The translations under genes and the position numbers were made by a program. From Streptomyces sp. MUM 203J (GTDB taxonomy: Bacteria > Actinomycetota > Actinomycetes > Streptomycetales > Streptomycetaceae), in NCBI RefSeq assembly GCF_022414595.1, contig NZ_JADWYO010000059.1:1-37893 (forward strand): DNA of 37,893 bases, given 5' to 3'. Below the pieces are notes generated by a model, which did not search any database, was not told the origin of the DNA, and was given only the letters and a program-made list of their open reading frames with translations. This document shows, in pieces, positions 16,792-24,792 of the stretch; position 1 is the first letter of the stretch; every line of letters starts with the position of its first letter.

Positions 16792-18108
16792 ATGTCCGAC
16801 GAGCCGCAGACCCCGATACGCCCCCGAACCGTGACCGCTGCCCGCGCCCGTACCGGCAGTACGGCTTCCGAGGGGACCCTCGCGCCGCCCGCGGCGCCCG
16901 CCGTCGTCCGGCTCACCCCGCTCGTGGCCGTCGGACTCGTCCTCGCCGCAGTCAACCTCCGCCCGGCCATCACCAGCCTCGGCTCCCTCATGGAGGAGGT
17001 CCGCGTCGGGCTGGGCATGAGCGGCACCGTCGCCGGACTCCTCACCTCCGTACCGGCGCTGTGCTTCGCCGTCTTCGGCCTCACCGCGCCCCGGCTCGCC
17101 CGCCGCTTCGGCCCCGCCGCCGTCGTCTGCGCGGGCATGGCGGCCGTCGCCCTGGGCCTGGCCGCCCGGCCCTTCGCCGGCGGAACCGGCGGCTTCCTCG
17201 CCGCGACCGCCCTCGCGCTCGCGGGCATCGCCCTCAGCAACGTCCTGATGCCGGTGATCGTCAAGCGTTACTTCCCGGACCGCGTCGGCCCCATGACCGG
17301 CCTGTACTCGATGGCCCTCTCACTCGGCGCCGCCGGCGCGGGCGCGGTGACGGTGCCCATGACCAGGGCCCTCGGCGGCGACTGGCGCACGGGCCTCGGA
17401 GTCTGGGCGGTCCTCGCCGCTCTGGCGGTGCTGCCCTGGCTGCCGCTGGTCCGCGACCGGGACCGCGGCGCCACACGGGCGGCCGGCGGGGGCGCACGCG
17501 CCGCCGAGCGTGCCGCGGCCGACCGGGGACCGGGCGTCGTACGCAGCCGTACCGCCTGGGCGCTCGCCTGCTACTTCGGCCTCCAGGCCACGAGCGCGTA
17601 CATCATCATGGGCTGGATGCCCCAGATCTACCGGGACGCGGGCGTCCCGGCCGGCATCGCCGGTGTGCTGGGCGCCGTCGCCATGGGCATCAGCGTCCCG
17701 CTGTCCTTCGTCATCCCGGGCCTGGCCGCCCGCTTCAGGAGCCAGGGCCCGATCGCCGTCGCCCTCGCCCTGTGCGGCCTCAGCGGGTACGTGGGCCTGT
17801 ACGCCGCCCCGGTCGCCGGCGCCTGGCTGTGGGCCTTGCTGCTCGGTGTCTCCAACTGCGCCTTCCCGCTCGTCCTCACCATGATCGGCATGCGGGCCAG
17901 GACCGGACCGGGCGTCGTCAGGCTCTCCGCCTTCGCCCAGAGCGTCGGGTACCTCATCTCCATCCCGGGACCGACCCTCGTCGGCACCCTCTACCAGCAC
18001 AGCGGCGGCTGGACCGTCCCGCTGGCCCTGATGACGGGGCTGATGGTGCCGCAGATGCTCCTCGGGATCCTCGCGGGGAGGGACCGGACGATCGAGGACG
18101 AGGCGTGA
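16792..18108 (+). CDS. MFS transporter, CynX/NimT family
   Basis: A 438-residue transporter with about 12 membrane helices and the CynX/NimT signature VNLRPAITSLGSL near residue 50 and GIALSNVLMPVIVKRYFPDRVG near 145. A cytoplasmic Ala/Arg-rich N-terminus of about 40 residues and a charged central loop (about residues 220-245) are visible. Relatives export or import cyanate, nitroimidazoles or drugs; the substrate is not predictable. The start ATG at 16792 was chosen because a -10 lies at leaderless distance; ATGs at 16780 and 16783 are in frame but lie inside the -10. Likely controlled by the divergent GntR protein. Confidence 0.87.
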   Translation: MSDEPQTPIRPRTVTAARARTGSTASEGTLAPPAAPAVVRLTPLVAVGLVLAAVNLRPAITSLGSLMEEVRVGLGMSGTVAGLLTSVPALCFAVFGLTAPRLARRFGPAAVVCAGMAAVALGLAARPFAGGTGGFLAATALALAGIALSNVLMPVIVKRYFPDRVGPMTGLYSMALSLGAAGAGAVTVPMTRALGGDWRTGLGVWAVLAALAVLPWLPLVRDRDRGATRAAGGGARAAERAAADRGPGVVRSRTAWALACYFGLQATSAYIIMGWMPQIYRDAGVPAGIAGVLGAVAMGISVPLSFVIPGLAARFRSQGPIAVALALCGLSGYVGLYAAPVAGAWLWALLLGVSNCAFPLVLTMIGMRARTGPGVVRLSAFAQSVGYLISIPGPTLVGTLYQHSGGWTVPLALMTGLMVPQMLLGILAGRDRTIEDEA

Positions 18109-18125
18109 GGTGCGAGACTGGGGCC

Positions 18126-18248
18126 ATGCAGCCTGTGCTCGACCCGAACCCCCAGAACGGGCAGAAGAAGCTCCTGGCCGTCCTGGGCGCCATGCTCGCC
18201 ATCGGCGTGGTCATCGCCGTCATCGCCACGATCGCCGCGCCGTCATGA
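18126..18248 (+). CDS. Tiny membrane protein, SGM_5486-type transporter-associated
   Basis: A 40-residue protein with a polar start (MQPVLDPNPQNGQKK) and one membrane helix of about 22 residues. It resembles the short Streptomyces family named after SGM_5486, which is encoded right after this type of MFS transporter. It starts 17 bases after the transporter stop. It may assist or regulate the transporter in the membrane (inference). GAGACT ends six bases before the ATG, so a separate leaderless transcript is also possible. Confidence 0.65.
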   Translation: MQPVLDPNPQNGQKKLLAVLGAMLAIGVVIAVIATIAAPS

Positions 18249-18254
18249 CCGCCT

Positions 18255-18269
18255 GACCCCTAGGGGGTC
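18255..18269. repeat. 15-bp palindrome after the transporter genes
   Basis: GACCCC-TAG-GGGGTC is a perfect palindrome just after the stop of the 40-residue protein gene. The three-base loop makes it either a small terminator hairpin or a protein-binding site. Confidence 0.35.
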
Positions 18270-18386
18270 CCGAAAGCCGGGGCTCAGGGGGAAGTGGGTG
18301 GATCACCGGATGGGCCGGGCGGCACCCCCTCCGTAGCGTGGAGACATCCCGAAGCCGGGACCCCCGCGACGACGACGGAGGCGGCC

Positions 18387-18608
18387 ATGCAGGCCCGTAC
18401 GCTCACCCCCGGCACCCACCCCCTGGAGCCTCGCCGCCTGACCGCCGCGCAGGCCCATCTCCCCTGGTGGGCGCTGGCCCTGCCGGTCGCGGCCTTCACG
18501 GCCCTGTTCCTGCTGCTCTTCACCCCCGGAGAGGCCCGGGCGTCCGGGCGGGCCCCGGCGGTGGAGCGGATCATCGAACACCTCCAGCAGACCCTGGCGC
18601 GGGGGTAG
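18387..18608 (+). CDS. Small single-pass membrane protein
   Basis: A 73-residue protein. A Pro/Thr-rich N-terminus is followed by one hydrophobic helix (WWALALPVAAFTALFLLLF, about residues 28-46) and a short amphipathic C-terminus (AVERIIEHLQQTLARG). The ATG at 18387 has GGAGG at 18377-18381. A TAGCGT at 18334-18339 may be its -10. No family recognised and no clear partner. Confidence 0.6.
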   Translation: MQARTLTPGTHPLEPRRLTAAQAHLPWWALALPVAAFTALFLLLFTPGEARASGRAPAVERIIEHLQQTLARG

Positions 18609-18828
18609 GGAGGGCACGGCGGATCATGCCGGCGTCCGACGCAGCCGCCCACCGGACCCTGTTCGAGTGCGGCCAGGAGCTCGGGGCAGGGCGCGCCGGA
18701 CCCCACGGCCCGGGCACGTTCGCCGGACACGGCCCAGGCGGCACGGGCGTACGGGCCGGGGATCCGGGGCTTACGGGCCGCTCAAACACCCTGCGCCGCA
18801 AGGGCTGTTTCATGCGAAGCTGGAGGAC

Positions 18829-19347
18829 ATGAGCGTCGATACACCTCGCAGGATCGTGCTGCTCCGGCACGCCAAGGCCGACTGGTCCCAGGAGTCCGAC
18901 CACGAGCGTCCGCTCGCCGACCGGGGCCGCCAGGACGCCCCCGCGGCAGGCCGCTGGCTCGCCGGGGCCGGTATCACCCCCGACCTGACCCTGTGCTCGA
19001 CCGCCGTCCGCACCCGCGAGACCTGGAAGCTCGTGGTGTCGGAGCTGCCCGAGCGGCCCAGGACCCTGTACGACGAGCGGATCTACGAAGCATCGCCCGG
19101 TGAGCTGATCGCCCTGCTCAACGAACAGCCGGACGAGGTCCGGGACCTGCTGCTGGTCGGCCACAACCCGGGCGTCCACGCCCTCGCGGACGCCCTGTCC
19201 GGCCAGGCCGAGGGCGACCTGCTGGCCAGGATGAACCGCAGCGGTTTCCCGACCTCCGCGGTCGCCGTCGTGACGTTCGAGGGCTCGTGGAAGTCGGTGG
19301 AACACGGGGTGGGCAGGCTCGCGGCCTACTGGTCCCCGCACATGTGA
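18829..19347 (+). CDS. sixA: SixA-type histidine phosphatase
   Basis: A 172-residue protein of the SixA branch of the histidine phosphatase (phosphoglycerate mutase-like) superfamily. The catalytic RHA motif is in VLLRHAKADW (residues 10-19), followed by HERPLADRGRQDA, CSTAVRTRETW and VGHNPGVHALA with the second catalytic His. In E. coli SixA removes phosphate from phosphohistidine of HPt or nitrogen PTS proteins; the substrate here is unknown. The ATG at 18829 is preceded by GGAGG only two bases away, which is tight. It stands alone, with a terminator after it. Confidence 0.88.
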   Translation: MSVDTPRRIVLLRHAKADWSQESDHERPLADRGRQDAPAAGRWLAGAGITPDLTLCSTAVRTRETWKLVVSELPERPRTLYDERIYEASPGELIALLNEQPDEVRDLLLVGHNPGVHALADALSGQAEGDLLARMNRSGFPTSAVAVVTFEGSWKSVEHGVGRLAAYWSPHM

Positions 19348-19356
19348 GACGGCCGG

Positions 19357-19388
19357 GGGGTGCCGGAGCAGAACTCCCCCGGCACCCC
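19357..19388. terminator. Hairpin between sixA and serB
   Basis: GGGGTGCCGG (19357-19366) pairs with CCGGCACCCC (19379-19388) around a 12-base loop, between convergent genes. A second small hairpin (CCGGCCG/CGGCCGG, 19392-19409) follows. Confidence 0.6.
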
Positions 19389-19411
19389 TGACCGGCCGGT
19401 ATCGGCCGGCG

Positions 19412-20617
19412 TCAGTCGGTGTGGGCGTCCGCCGCCTCGACCTCTTCGCGCGTGACGCCGAGCAGGTACAGCACGGTGTCCAGGAACGGCACGTTCACGG
19501 CGGTGTCCGCGGCCTTCCGTACGACGGGCTTGGCGTTGAAGGCCACGCCGAGGCCTGCGGCATTGAGCATGTCCAGGTCGTTGGCGCCGTCACCGATGGC
19601 CACGGTCTGTGCGAGCGGCACGCCCGCCTCCGCCGCGAACCGGCGCAGCAGCCGTGCCTTGCCGGCCCGGTCGACGATCTCGCCGGTCACCCGCCCGGTG
19701 AACCTGCCGTCGACGACCTCCAGCGTGTTGGCGGAGGCGAAGTCCAGTCCGAGTCGCACCTTCAGGTCATCGGTGACCTGCGTGAACCCACCGGAGACGA
19801 CCCCGACCTGGTAGCCGAGCCGCTTGAGCGTACGGATGAGGGTGCGGGCGCCCGGCGTGAGCCGCACGTCGGCACGCACCTGGTCCACGACGGACGCGTC
19901 CAGCCCCGCCAGCAGCGCCACACGCGCGTGCAGGGACTGCTCGAAGTCCAGCTCCCCGCGCATGGCCGCCTCGGTGATCTCCGCGACCTTGTCCTCGCAG
20001 CCGGCGTGCGCCGCGAACAGCTCGATGACCTCGTCCTGGATGAGCGTCGAGTCGACATCCATGACGATCAGCCGCTGCGCCCGCCGGTGCAGCCCGGCGG
20101 CGACCACGGCCACGTCCACACCGATCTCGTGGGACTCGGTGGCCAGCGCGGTGCGCAGCGGCTCGGTCTCGACACCGGACACGGCGAACTCGACGGCGGT
20201 CACCGGATACTTCGCGAGCCGGAAGATCCGGTCGATGTTGCCGCCGGTCTGGGTGATCGTGGCCGCTATGGCGGCGGTGTTCTCGGCGGTCAGCGGGTGG
20301 CCCAGCACGGTCACGTGGGAACGTCCGTGGCCTCGTGGCCGGTTGTCCCCGATGCCCGAGATGATCTCGGCCTGGAGTTTCAGGGACTCGGCCCAGCTGT
20401 GCACGGTGGCCCGAAGTTCGCCCTCCATGCCCCGGGCGGGCTCGGTGACGAGCGCGCACAGGACGATACGGCCGCGGGTGACGACCTGCTCGATGTCCAC
20501 GACATCGACGGCGAACGCGGCGAGGGTGTCGAACAGCCCGGCGGTGATGCCCGGGCGGTCCTTCCCGAAGATCTTGACGAGAAGGGTGGGGACGTCGGAG
20601 GTCGATGATGCGCTCAT
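19412..20617 (-). CDS. serB: Phosphoserine phosphatase SerB with ACT domains
   Basis: A 401-residue enzyme for the last step of serine synthesis. An N-terminal ACT domain (about residues 10-90) and a second ACT-like part (about 100-170) precede a HAD phosphatase domain. The HAD motif DxDST has Asp187 and Asp189 (VMDVDSTLIQDEVIELF); motif II is VVSGGFTQV and motif III GDGANDLDM. ACT domains suggest serine feedback. The ATG at 20617 follows GGAGGG. The layout matches the long mycobacterial-type SerB. Confidence 0.94.
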   Translation of the reverse strand: MSASSTSDVPTLLVKIFGKDRPGITAGLFDTLAAFAVDVVDIEQVVTRGRIVLCALVTEPARGMEGELRATVHSWAESLKLQAEIISGIGDNRPRGHGRSHVTVLGHPLTAENTAAIAATITQTGGNIDRIFRLAKYPVTAVEFAVSGVETEPLRTALATESHEIGVDVAVVAAGLHRRAQRLIVMDVDSTLIQDEVIELFAAHAGCEDKVAEITEAAMRGELDFEQSLHARVALLAGLDASVVDQVRADVRLTPGARTLIRTLKRLGYQVGVVSGGFTQVTDDLKVRLGLDFASANTLEVVDGRFTGRVTGEIVDRAGKARLLRRFAAEAGVPLAQTVAIGDGANDLDMLNAAGLGVAFNAKPVVRKAADTAVNVPFLDTVLYLLGVTREEVEAADAHTD

Positions 20618-20972
20618 GGTCCCTCCACCGTATCCGCCCCGCCCCCGCCCCACCGCCCCCATCCCGCCCACCGGACACGATCCGGCCCGCCCGGCCTCGG
20701 CGCGCAGGAGCACTCCCAAGGCGCGAAGGAAGTCCGGGGGCGGAGCTCCCGGTCGCGGGAGGAGGAGGGACAGGGGAGAGAATCACCGGCTGTGTGCCGT
20801 GACCGGCGGCCCCCGCACACGGACCTCGCGGGTCCTTCACACGCCCCGGCCCCGGCCCGACTTTCGGATCCGGGACCGGTCCTGAAATAGTTCCTCCTCG
20901 ATGTTCGCCATCCCTAAGCCTCCGCGCCGACGGCGACGGGGGGCCATCGGGGGACAACTAGTGGGGCATGGA
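20618..20972. other. 355-bp divergent intergenic region between serB and the FHA-ABC gene
   Basis: The region is Pro-codon-like and GC-rich, without a convincing gene. In the FHA-ABC frame, codons upstream of 20973 back to an ATG at 20901 are open, but they encode a run of Arg (PPRRRRRG) without a ribosome binding site. No clear promoter pair was found on either strand; CTAGTGG at 20958-20964 is a weak -10-like word. Confidence 0.4.
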
Positions 20973-23480
20973 GTGCCGGAACTCGTACTGGAATTGAACG
21001 GAAGGACCTGGGCCCTCGAGCCGTCCAGGTCGTACACACTGGGGCGCGACCCGCAGGGCGACGTGGTCCTCGACGACGCCAGGGTCTCCTGGCGCCACGC
21101 CACACTGGCCTGGAGCGGCCGGAGTTGGGTCATCGAGGACCACGGCTCCACCAACGGCACCTACGTCCAGGGCCAGCGCATCCACCAGCTGGAAGTCGGC
21201 CCCGGCGGTGTCGTGCACCTCGGCAACGCCACCGACGGACCGCGGCTGAGTTTCGCCGCCGCCCGGGCGCAGCCCGCCCAGGCGCAGCCCGCCCAGGCGC
21301 AGCCCCAGCCCGCGCACGGCGCGTACACCGCGGAACCCGCGGCCCCGCAGCAGCCCTGGCCCGACCCTCAGCAGCCCCCGCACCCCCAGCAGCACCACCC
21401 AGCGCACCAGCCGCACATCCCGCACCAGCAGGGCGGCGGTGCCCCCGACGCGGGCGTCCCCGCGCACGGTGACCGCAGCCCCACCACCTTCCACCAGCTC
21501 GCCCTGGGCCGCGTCATGCACATCGGCCGCGCGCTGGAGAACGAACTGGTCGTCTCCGACCTCCAGGTCTCCCGCCGCCACGCCGAGTTCACCGCGCACC
21601 CCGACGGCCGCTTCGAGATCCGCGACCTCGGCTCGCACAACGGCACGTATGTCAACGGTCAGCCGATCGCCAAGTCCAGCACCGCCGTCATCGGCCCGCA
21701 CGACATCGTCGGCGTCGGCCATTCGACGTTCCGGATCGTGGGGGACCGGCTGGAGGAGTTCGTCGACACCGGCGACGTCTCCTTCTCGGCCCAGCACCTC
21801 ACCGTCACCGTCGACGGTGGCAAGCAGATCCTGAAGGACGTCACCTTCGGCGTCCCGGAGAAGTCGCTCATCGGCGTCATCGGCCCGTCCGGCTCCGGCA
21901 AGTCGACGCTCCTCAAGGCGCTCACCGGCTACCGCCCCGCCGACCAGGGCGACGTCCTCTACGACAACCGCAGCCTCTACAAGCAGTTCGCGGAGCTGCG
22001 TCAGCGCATCGGTCTGGTCCCGCAGGACGACATCCTGCACAAGGAGCTGACCGTCCAGAAGGCCCTGCGCTACGCGGCCAAGCTGCGCTTCCCGGGTGAC
22101 ACGGCCGAGGCCGAGCGCGAGGCCCGGATCGACGAGGTGCTGCGCGAGCTGAAGCTGGACGTCCACAGGGAGAAGAAGGTCACCTCCCTCTCCGGCGGCC
22201 AGCGCAAGCGCGTCTCCGTCGCCCTGGAGCTGCTGACCAAGCCGTCGCTGATCTTCCTGGACGAGCCGACCTCCGGCCTCGACCCGGGCATGGACCGCGA
22301 TGTCATGCAGCTGCTGCGCGTCCTCGCCGACGACGGCCGCACCGTCCTCGTCGTCACCCACTCCGTCGCCGAGCTGGGCCTGTGCGACAAGCTGCTGGTC
22401 ATGGCGCCCGGCGGCTCCGTCGCGTACTTCGGCCCGCCCGGGGAGGCGCTGAACTTCTTCGGCTACGAGACCTGGGCCGACGTCTTCTCCGCCTTCGAGA
22501 ACTACCGGGACTACGACTGGGCGGGCCGCTGGAAGGGCTCCCAGCACTACCAGCTGTACGCCGCCGACATAGACGCCGTCGCCGCGCAGCCGGTCCAGGT
22601 CCCCCCGCGGATGGCGGCCAGGCCGCCGAAGCCGCAGAGCTGGGGCTCCCAGCTGTGGACGCTGATCCGCCGCTACGTCTCGGTGATCGTCTCCGACAAG
22701 GGCTTCCTGGCCCTCATGGTGATCCTCCCGGCGGTCATCGGCGCGGTGTCCGTCGTCATCCCCGCAGACTTCGGTCTGGCGCCACCCACACCCCCGGCCC
22801 GGTTCAACGGCGATGCCGGTGTGATCATGCTGATCCTCGCGGTCGGTATGTGCTTCTCCGGCTCCGCCAACTCCGTACGAGAGCTGATCAAGGAACGGGT
22901 CATCTACGAACGGGAGCGTGCGACCGGCCTGTCCCGCTCGGCCTATCTGATGTCCAAGGTGATCGTCCTCGGCGTCATCACGGCCTTCCAGGGCCTCATC
23001 CTCTGCGCCATCGGCTTCATCCCGCGCGAACTGCCGGCCGAGGGGCTGATCATGCCGCCGGCCGTCGAGCTGTGCCTCGTCGTCATCGCGCTGGGCCTCA
23101 CCTCGATGATGGTCGGCCTGGTCATCTCCTCGCTGGTGAAGACCGCGGAGAAGACCATGCCGCTGCTGGTGATGTTCGCGATCGTCCAGGTCGTCTTCAC
23201 CGGCATCCTGTTCAAGGTGTACGGGTCGCCCGGCCTGGAGCAGTTCGCCTGGCTCATGCCCTCCCGCTGGGCCATCGCCGGTGCGGGCACGACCCTCGAC
23301 CTCGGGCACCTCATGGCGCCGTGGGATCCCAAGAACCCCACGGACCTGGACCCGCTGTGGGAGCACAGCGCCGGCCAGTGGGGGATCAATCTGTCGGTGC
23401 TGCTGGTCATGACCGTCGCCCTGGGTGTCCTGGTGGCGCGGCTGCTGCGCCGCCACGAGCCCGAGGTCATGCGCAAGTGA
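20973..23480 (+). CDS. Double-FHA domain ABC transporter, ABCG-like half transporter
   Basis: An 835-residue protein. The first FHA domain (about residues 17-80: GRDPQGD, SWRHA, NGTYVQG) is followed by a Pro/Gln/His/Ala-rich linker (about 95-175). A second FHA domain spans about 190-255 (GRALENELV, SRRHAEF, SHNGTYVNG). The ABC ATPase follows: Walker A GPSGSGKST near 310, signature LSGGQRKRVS, Walker B LIFLDEPTSGLDPG, H-loop VTHS. The C-terminal third is an ABC-2 permease with about six helices. FHA domains bind phosphothreonine, so activity is probably tied to Ser/Thr kinases. The GTG at 20973 precedes the conserved PELVLELNGRTW start; ATG 20901 is the alternative. Cargo unknown. Confidence 0.88.
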   Translation: MPELVLELNGRTWALEPSRSYTLGRDPQGDVVLDDARVSWRHATLAWSGRSWVIEDHGSTNGTYVQGQRIHQLEVGPGGVVHLGNATDGPRLSFAAARAQPAQAQPAQAQPQPAHGAYTAEPAAPQQPWPDPQQPPHPQQHHPAHQPHIPHQQGGGAPDAGVPAHGDRSPTTFHQLALGRVMHIGRALENELVVSDLQVSRRHAEFTAHPDGRFEIRDLGSHNGTYVNGQPIAKSSTAVIGPHDIVGVGHSTFRIVGDRLEEFVDTGDVSFSAQHLTVTVDGGKQILKDVTFGVPEKSLIGVIGPSGSGKSTLLKALTGYRPADQGDVLYDNRSLYKQFAELRQRIGLVPQDDILHKELTVQKALRYAAKLRFPGDTAEAEREARIDEVLRELKLDVHREKKVTSLSGGQRKRVSVALELLTKPSLIFLDEPTSGLDPGMDRDVMQLLRVLADDGRTVLVVTHSVAELGLCDKLLVMAPGGSVAYFGPPGEALNFFGYETWADVFSAFENYRDYDWAGRWKGSQHYQLYAADIDAVAAQPVQVPPRMAARPPKPQSWGSQLWTLIRRYVSVIVSDKGFLALMVILPAVIGAVSVVIPADFGLAPPTPPARFNGDAGVIMLILAVGMCFSGSANSVRELIKERVIYERERATGLSRSAYLMSKVIVLGVITAFQGLILCAIGFIPRELPAEGLIMPPAVELCLVVIALGLTSMMVGLVISSLVKTAEKTMPLLVMFAIVQVVFTGILFKVYGSPGLEQFAWLMPSRWAIAGAGTTLDLGHLMAPWDPKNPTDLDPLWEHSAGQWGINLSVLLVMTVALGVLVARLLRRHEPEVMRK

Positions 23481-23504
23481 CCCGGGCCTGAGCCTGCGCA
23501 CGCC

Positions 23505-23537
23505 GAAGGGCGGCACCCTCAGCGGGTGCCGCCCTTC
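23505..23537. terminator. Bidirectional terminator
   Basis: GAAGGGCGGCACCC (23505-23518) pairs perfectly with its complement at 23524-23537 around a five-base loop, between the convergent FHA-ABC and transglycosylase-like genes. Confidence 0.8.
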
Positions 23538-23559
23538 AGCGTGTACGGCCTGTCCGGGA

Positions 23560-24372
23560 TCAGTACGGGCCGTTGACGTTGTCGATGGAGCCGTAGCGGT
23601 CCGCGGCGTAGTTCGCGGCGGCGCAGATGTTGGCGACCGGGTCGTACTGGCTCTTCTTGGTGCCGGGGCAGTGGTAGTAGTCGAAGGTCGGCTTGATCAC
23701 CTGGAGCAGGCCGATCGACGGCACACCGTTCTGGGCGTTGATGTCCCAGTTGTTGATCGCGTTCGGGTTGCCGCTGGACTCACGGATGATGTTGCGGTGC
23801 AGCCCGTTGTAGGTGCCGGGGATGCCCTGCTTCTTCATGATGTCCATGGCCTCGCGGATCCAGCCGTCGAGGTTGTTCGGGTAGACCGGCTTGCGTGCGG
23901 CGGCACGGCTCGCGGCGGCCTTCTCCGCGGCCCGCTTCTTCGCCTCGGCCTCGGCCTTCGCCTTGGCGGCTGCCTCGGCCTTGGCCTTCGCGGCCGCCTT
24001 CGCCTTGGCGTCGGCGGCTGCCTTGGCCTTGGCGGCGGCCTCCGCCTTGGCGGCGGCCTCGGCCTTGGCGGCGGCCTCGGCCTTGGCGGCGGCCTCGGCC
24101 TTGGCGGCGGCCTCGGCCTTGGCCTTCGCCTCGGCCGCGGCCTTCAGCTCGATCGTGGACTGCTGCTCGGCGACCCCTGCCTGCAGCTCAGCGGTGGAGT
24201 AGCCGGTCCAGGCGGCGGCCGGGGCGGCCACCTCCTTCACCTCCGCTTCGGCGGCGTTGCTCGGGGCGAGCGTGAAGGTGAGGGCGGCGGCACTGAGGGC
24301 GGCCATGCCGGCGAGGGACAGCTTGTGGTTCTTCTTGAGACGGCTGAGACCAGGAGTGCTGGACGGGGACAT
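23560..24372 (-). CDS. Secreted transglycosylase-like protein with Ala/Lys/Glu repeat linker
   Basis: A 270-residue exported protein. A signal peptide (about residues 1-40: Lys-rich start, hydrophobic core, SNAAEA) is followed by a long Ala/Lys/Glu helix of KAEAAA repeats (about residues 75-155), probably a coiled coil or wall-spanning stalk. The C-terminal 100 residues are an SLT-like domain: IIRESSGNPNAINNWD with the catalytic Glu, and GVPSIGLLQVIKPTF. It probably cleaves or remodels peptidoglycan. The ATG at 24372 follows GAGG about ten bases upstream. The leader is long and lacks a recognised ydaO-type riboswitch. Confidence 0.85.
   Translation of the reverse strand: MSPSSTPGLSRLKKNHKLSLAGMAALSAAALTFTLAPSNAAEAEVKEVAAPAAAWTGYSTAELQAGVAEQQSTIELKAAAEAKAKAEAAAKAEAAAKAEAAAKAEAAAKAEAAAKAKAAADAKAKAAAKAKAEAAAKAKAEAEAKKRAAEKAAASRAAARKPVYPNNLDGWIREAMDIMKKQGIPGTYNGLHRNIIRESSGNPNAINNWDINAQNGVPSIGLLQVIKPTFDYYHCPGTKKSQYDPVANICAAANYAADRYGSIDNVNGPY
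24025..24114. repeat. Five tandem copies of an 18-bp coding repeat
   Basis: GGCCTTGGCGGCGGCCTC is repeated five times head to tail, the second copy with one mismatch (C at 24043). On the minus strand each copy encodes EAAAKA. Perfect DNA identity indicates recent copy-number change by slippage; the linker length may vary between strains. Confidence 0.85.
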
Positions 24373-24792
24373 ACAGTCGTACCTCTTCGAATCGCGGATG
24401 TCGCACGCCGGGGTGGCGCGGCGCCTGCTCGGCGGGCAACGACGGCAATTCTTAGCGGCGGCAAAATCTGGTGGCAAAGCTGTGACGTACGACCCGGGAT
24501 AGTGGATCAGGATCCCCCCGCGAGCCCGGACCTGCTCCCCCCGCACCCGCCCCACCAGCCTTGATCTGGTCCTTACGGCATCCACTATGCGTCTTCGTAA
24601 GTGACCTGGATCCTATGCGCGGGCTCACATCGGTCCCGTAACGGCCTCACCGGGAGTTGCGTCAGCAACGCGCAGTGTGAGCCTCCGCCGGAGCGGGTGC
24701 CGCAGGCCGCCCGCAGGCCTAGGACCTGGGACCTATCCCCGGCCGTCCACAGGTGGATACGGACCGTCACCGCCGATGGGTACCGTGAACGC
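24373..24792. other. 420-bp divergent intergenic region
   Basis: It separates the transglycosylase-like gene (minus) from the histidine kinase gene (plus). An inverted repeat, ATAGTGGAT (24499-24507) and ATCCACTAT (24580-24588), with a 72-base gap, lies in the minus-strand leader. TACCGT at 24781-24786 is a possible -10 six bases before the kinase ATG, implying a leaderless mRNA. No RNA gene or conserved riboswitch was recognised. Confidence 0.4.

Noticed and set aside
20901..20972. N-terminal extension of the FHA-ABC protein from ATG 20901
   Set aside because: It encodes a run of Arg and low-complexity residues with no ribosome binding site; the conserved protein begins at the GTG at 20973. 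Not fully excluded.
24025..24114. CRISPR-like repeat array
   Set aside because: The 18-bp units are contiguous without spacers and lie inside a coding frame encoding EAAAKA.
24373..24600. c-di-AMP (ydaO-type) riboswitch upstream of the transglycosylase-like gene
   Set aside because: Such switches occur before cell-wall hydrolase genes in Streptomyces, but the conserved sequence blocks could not be found here.
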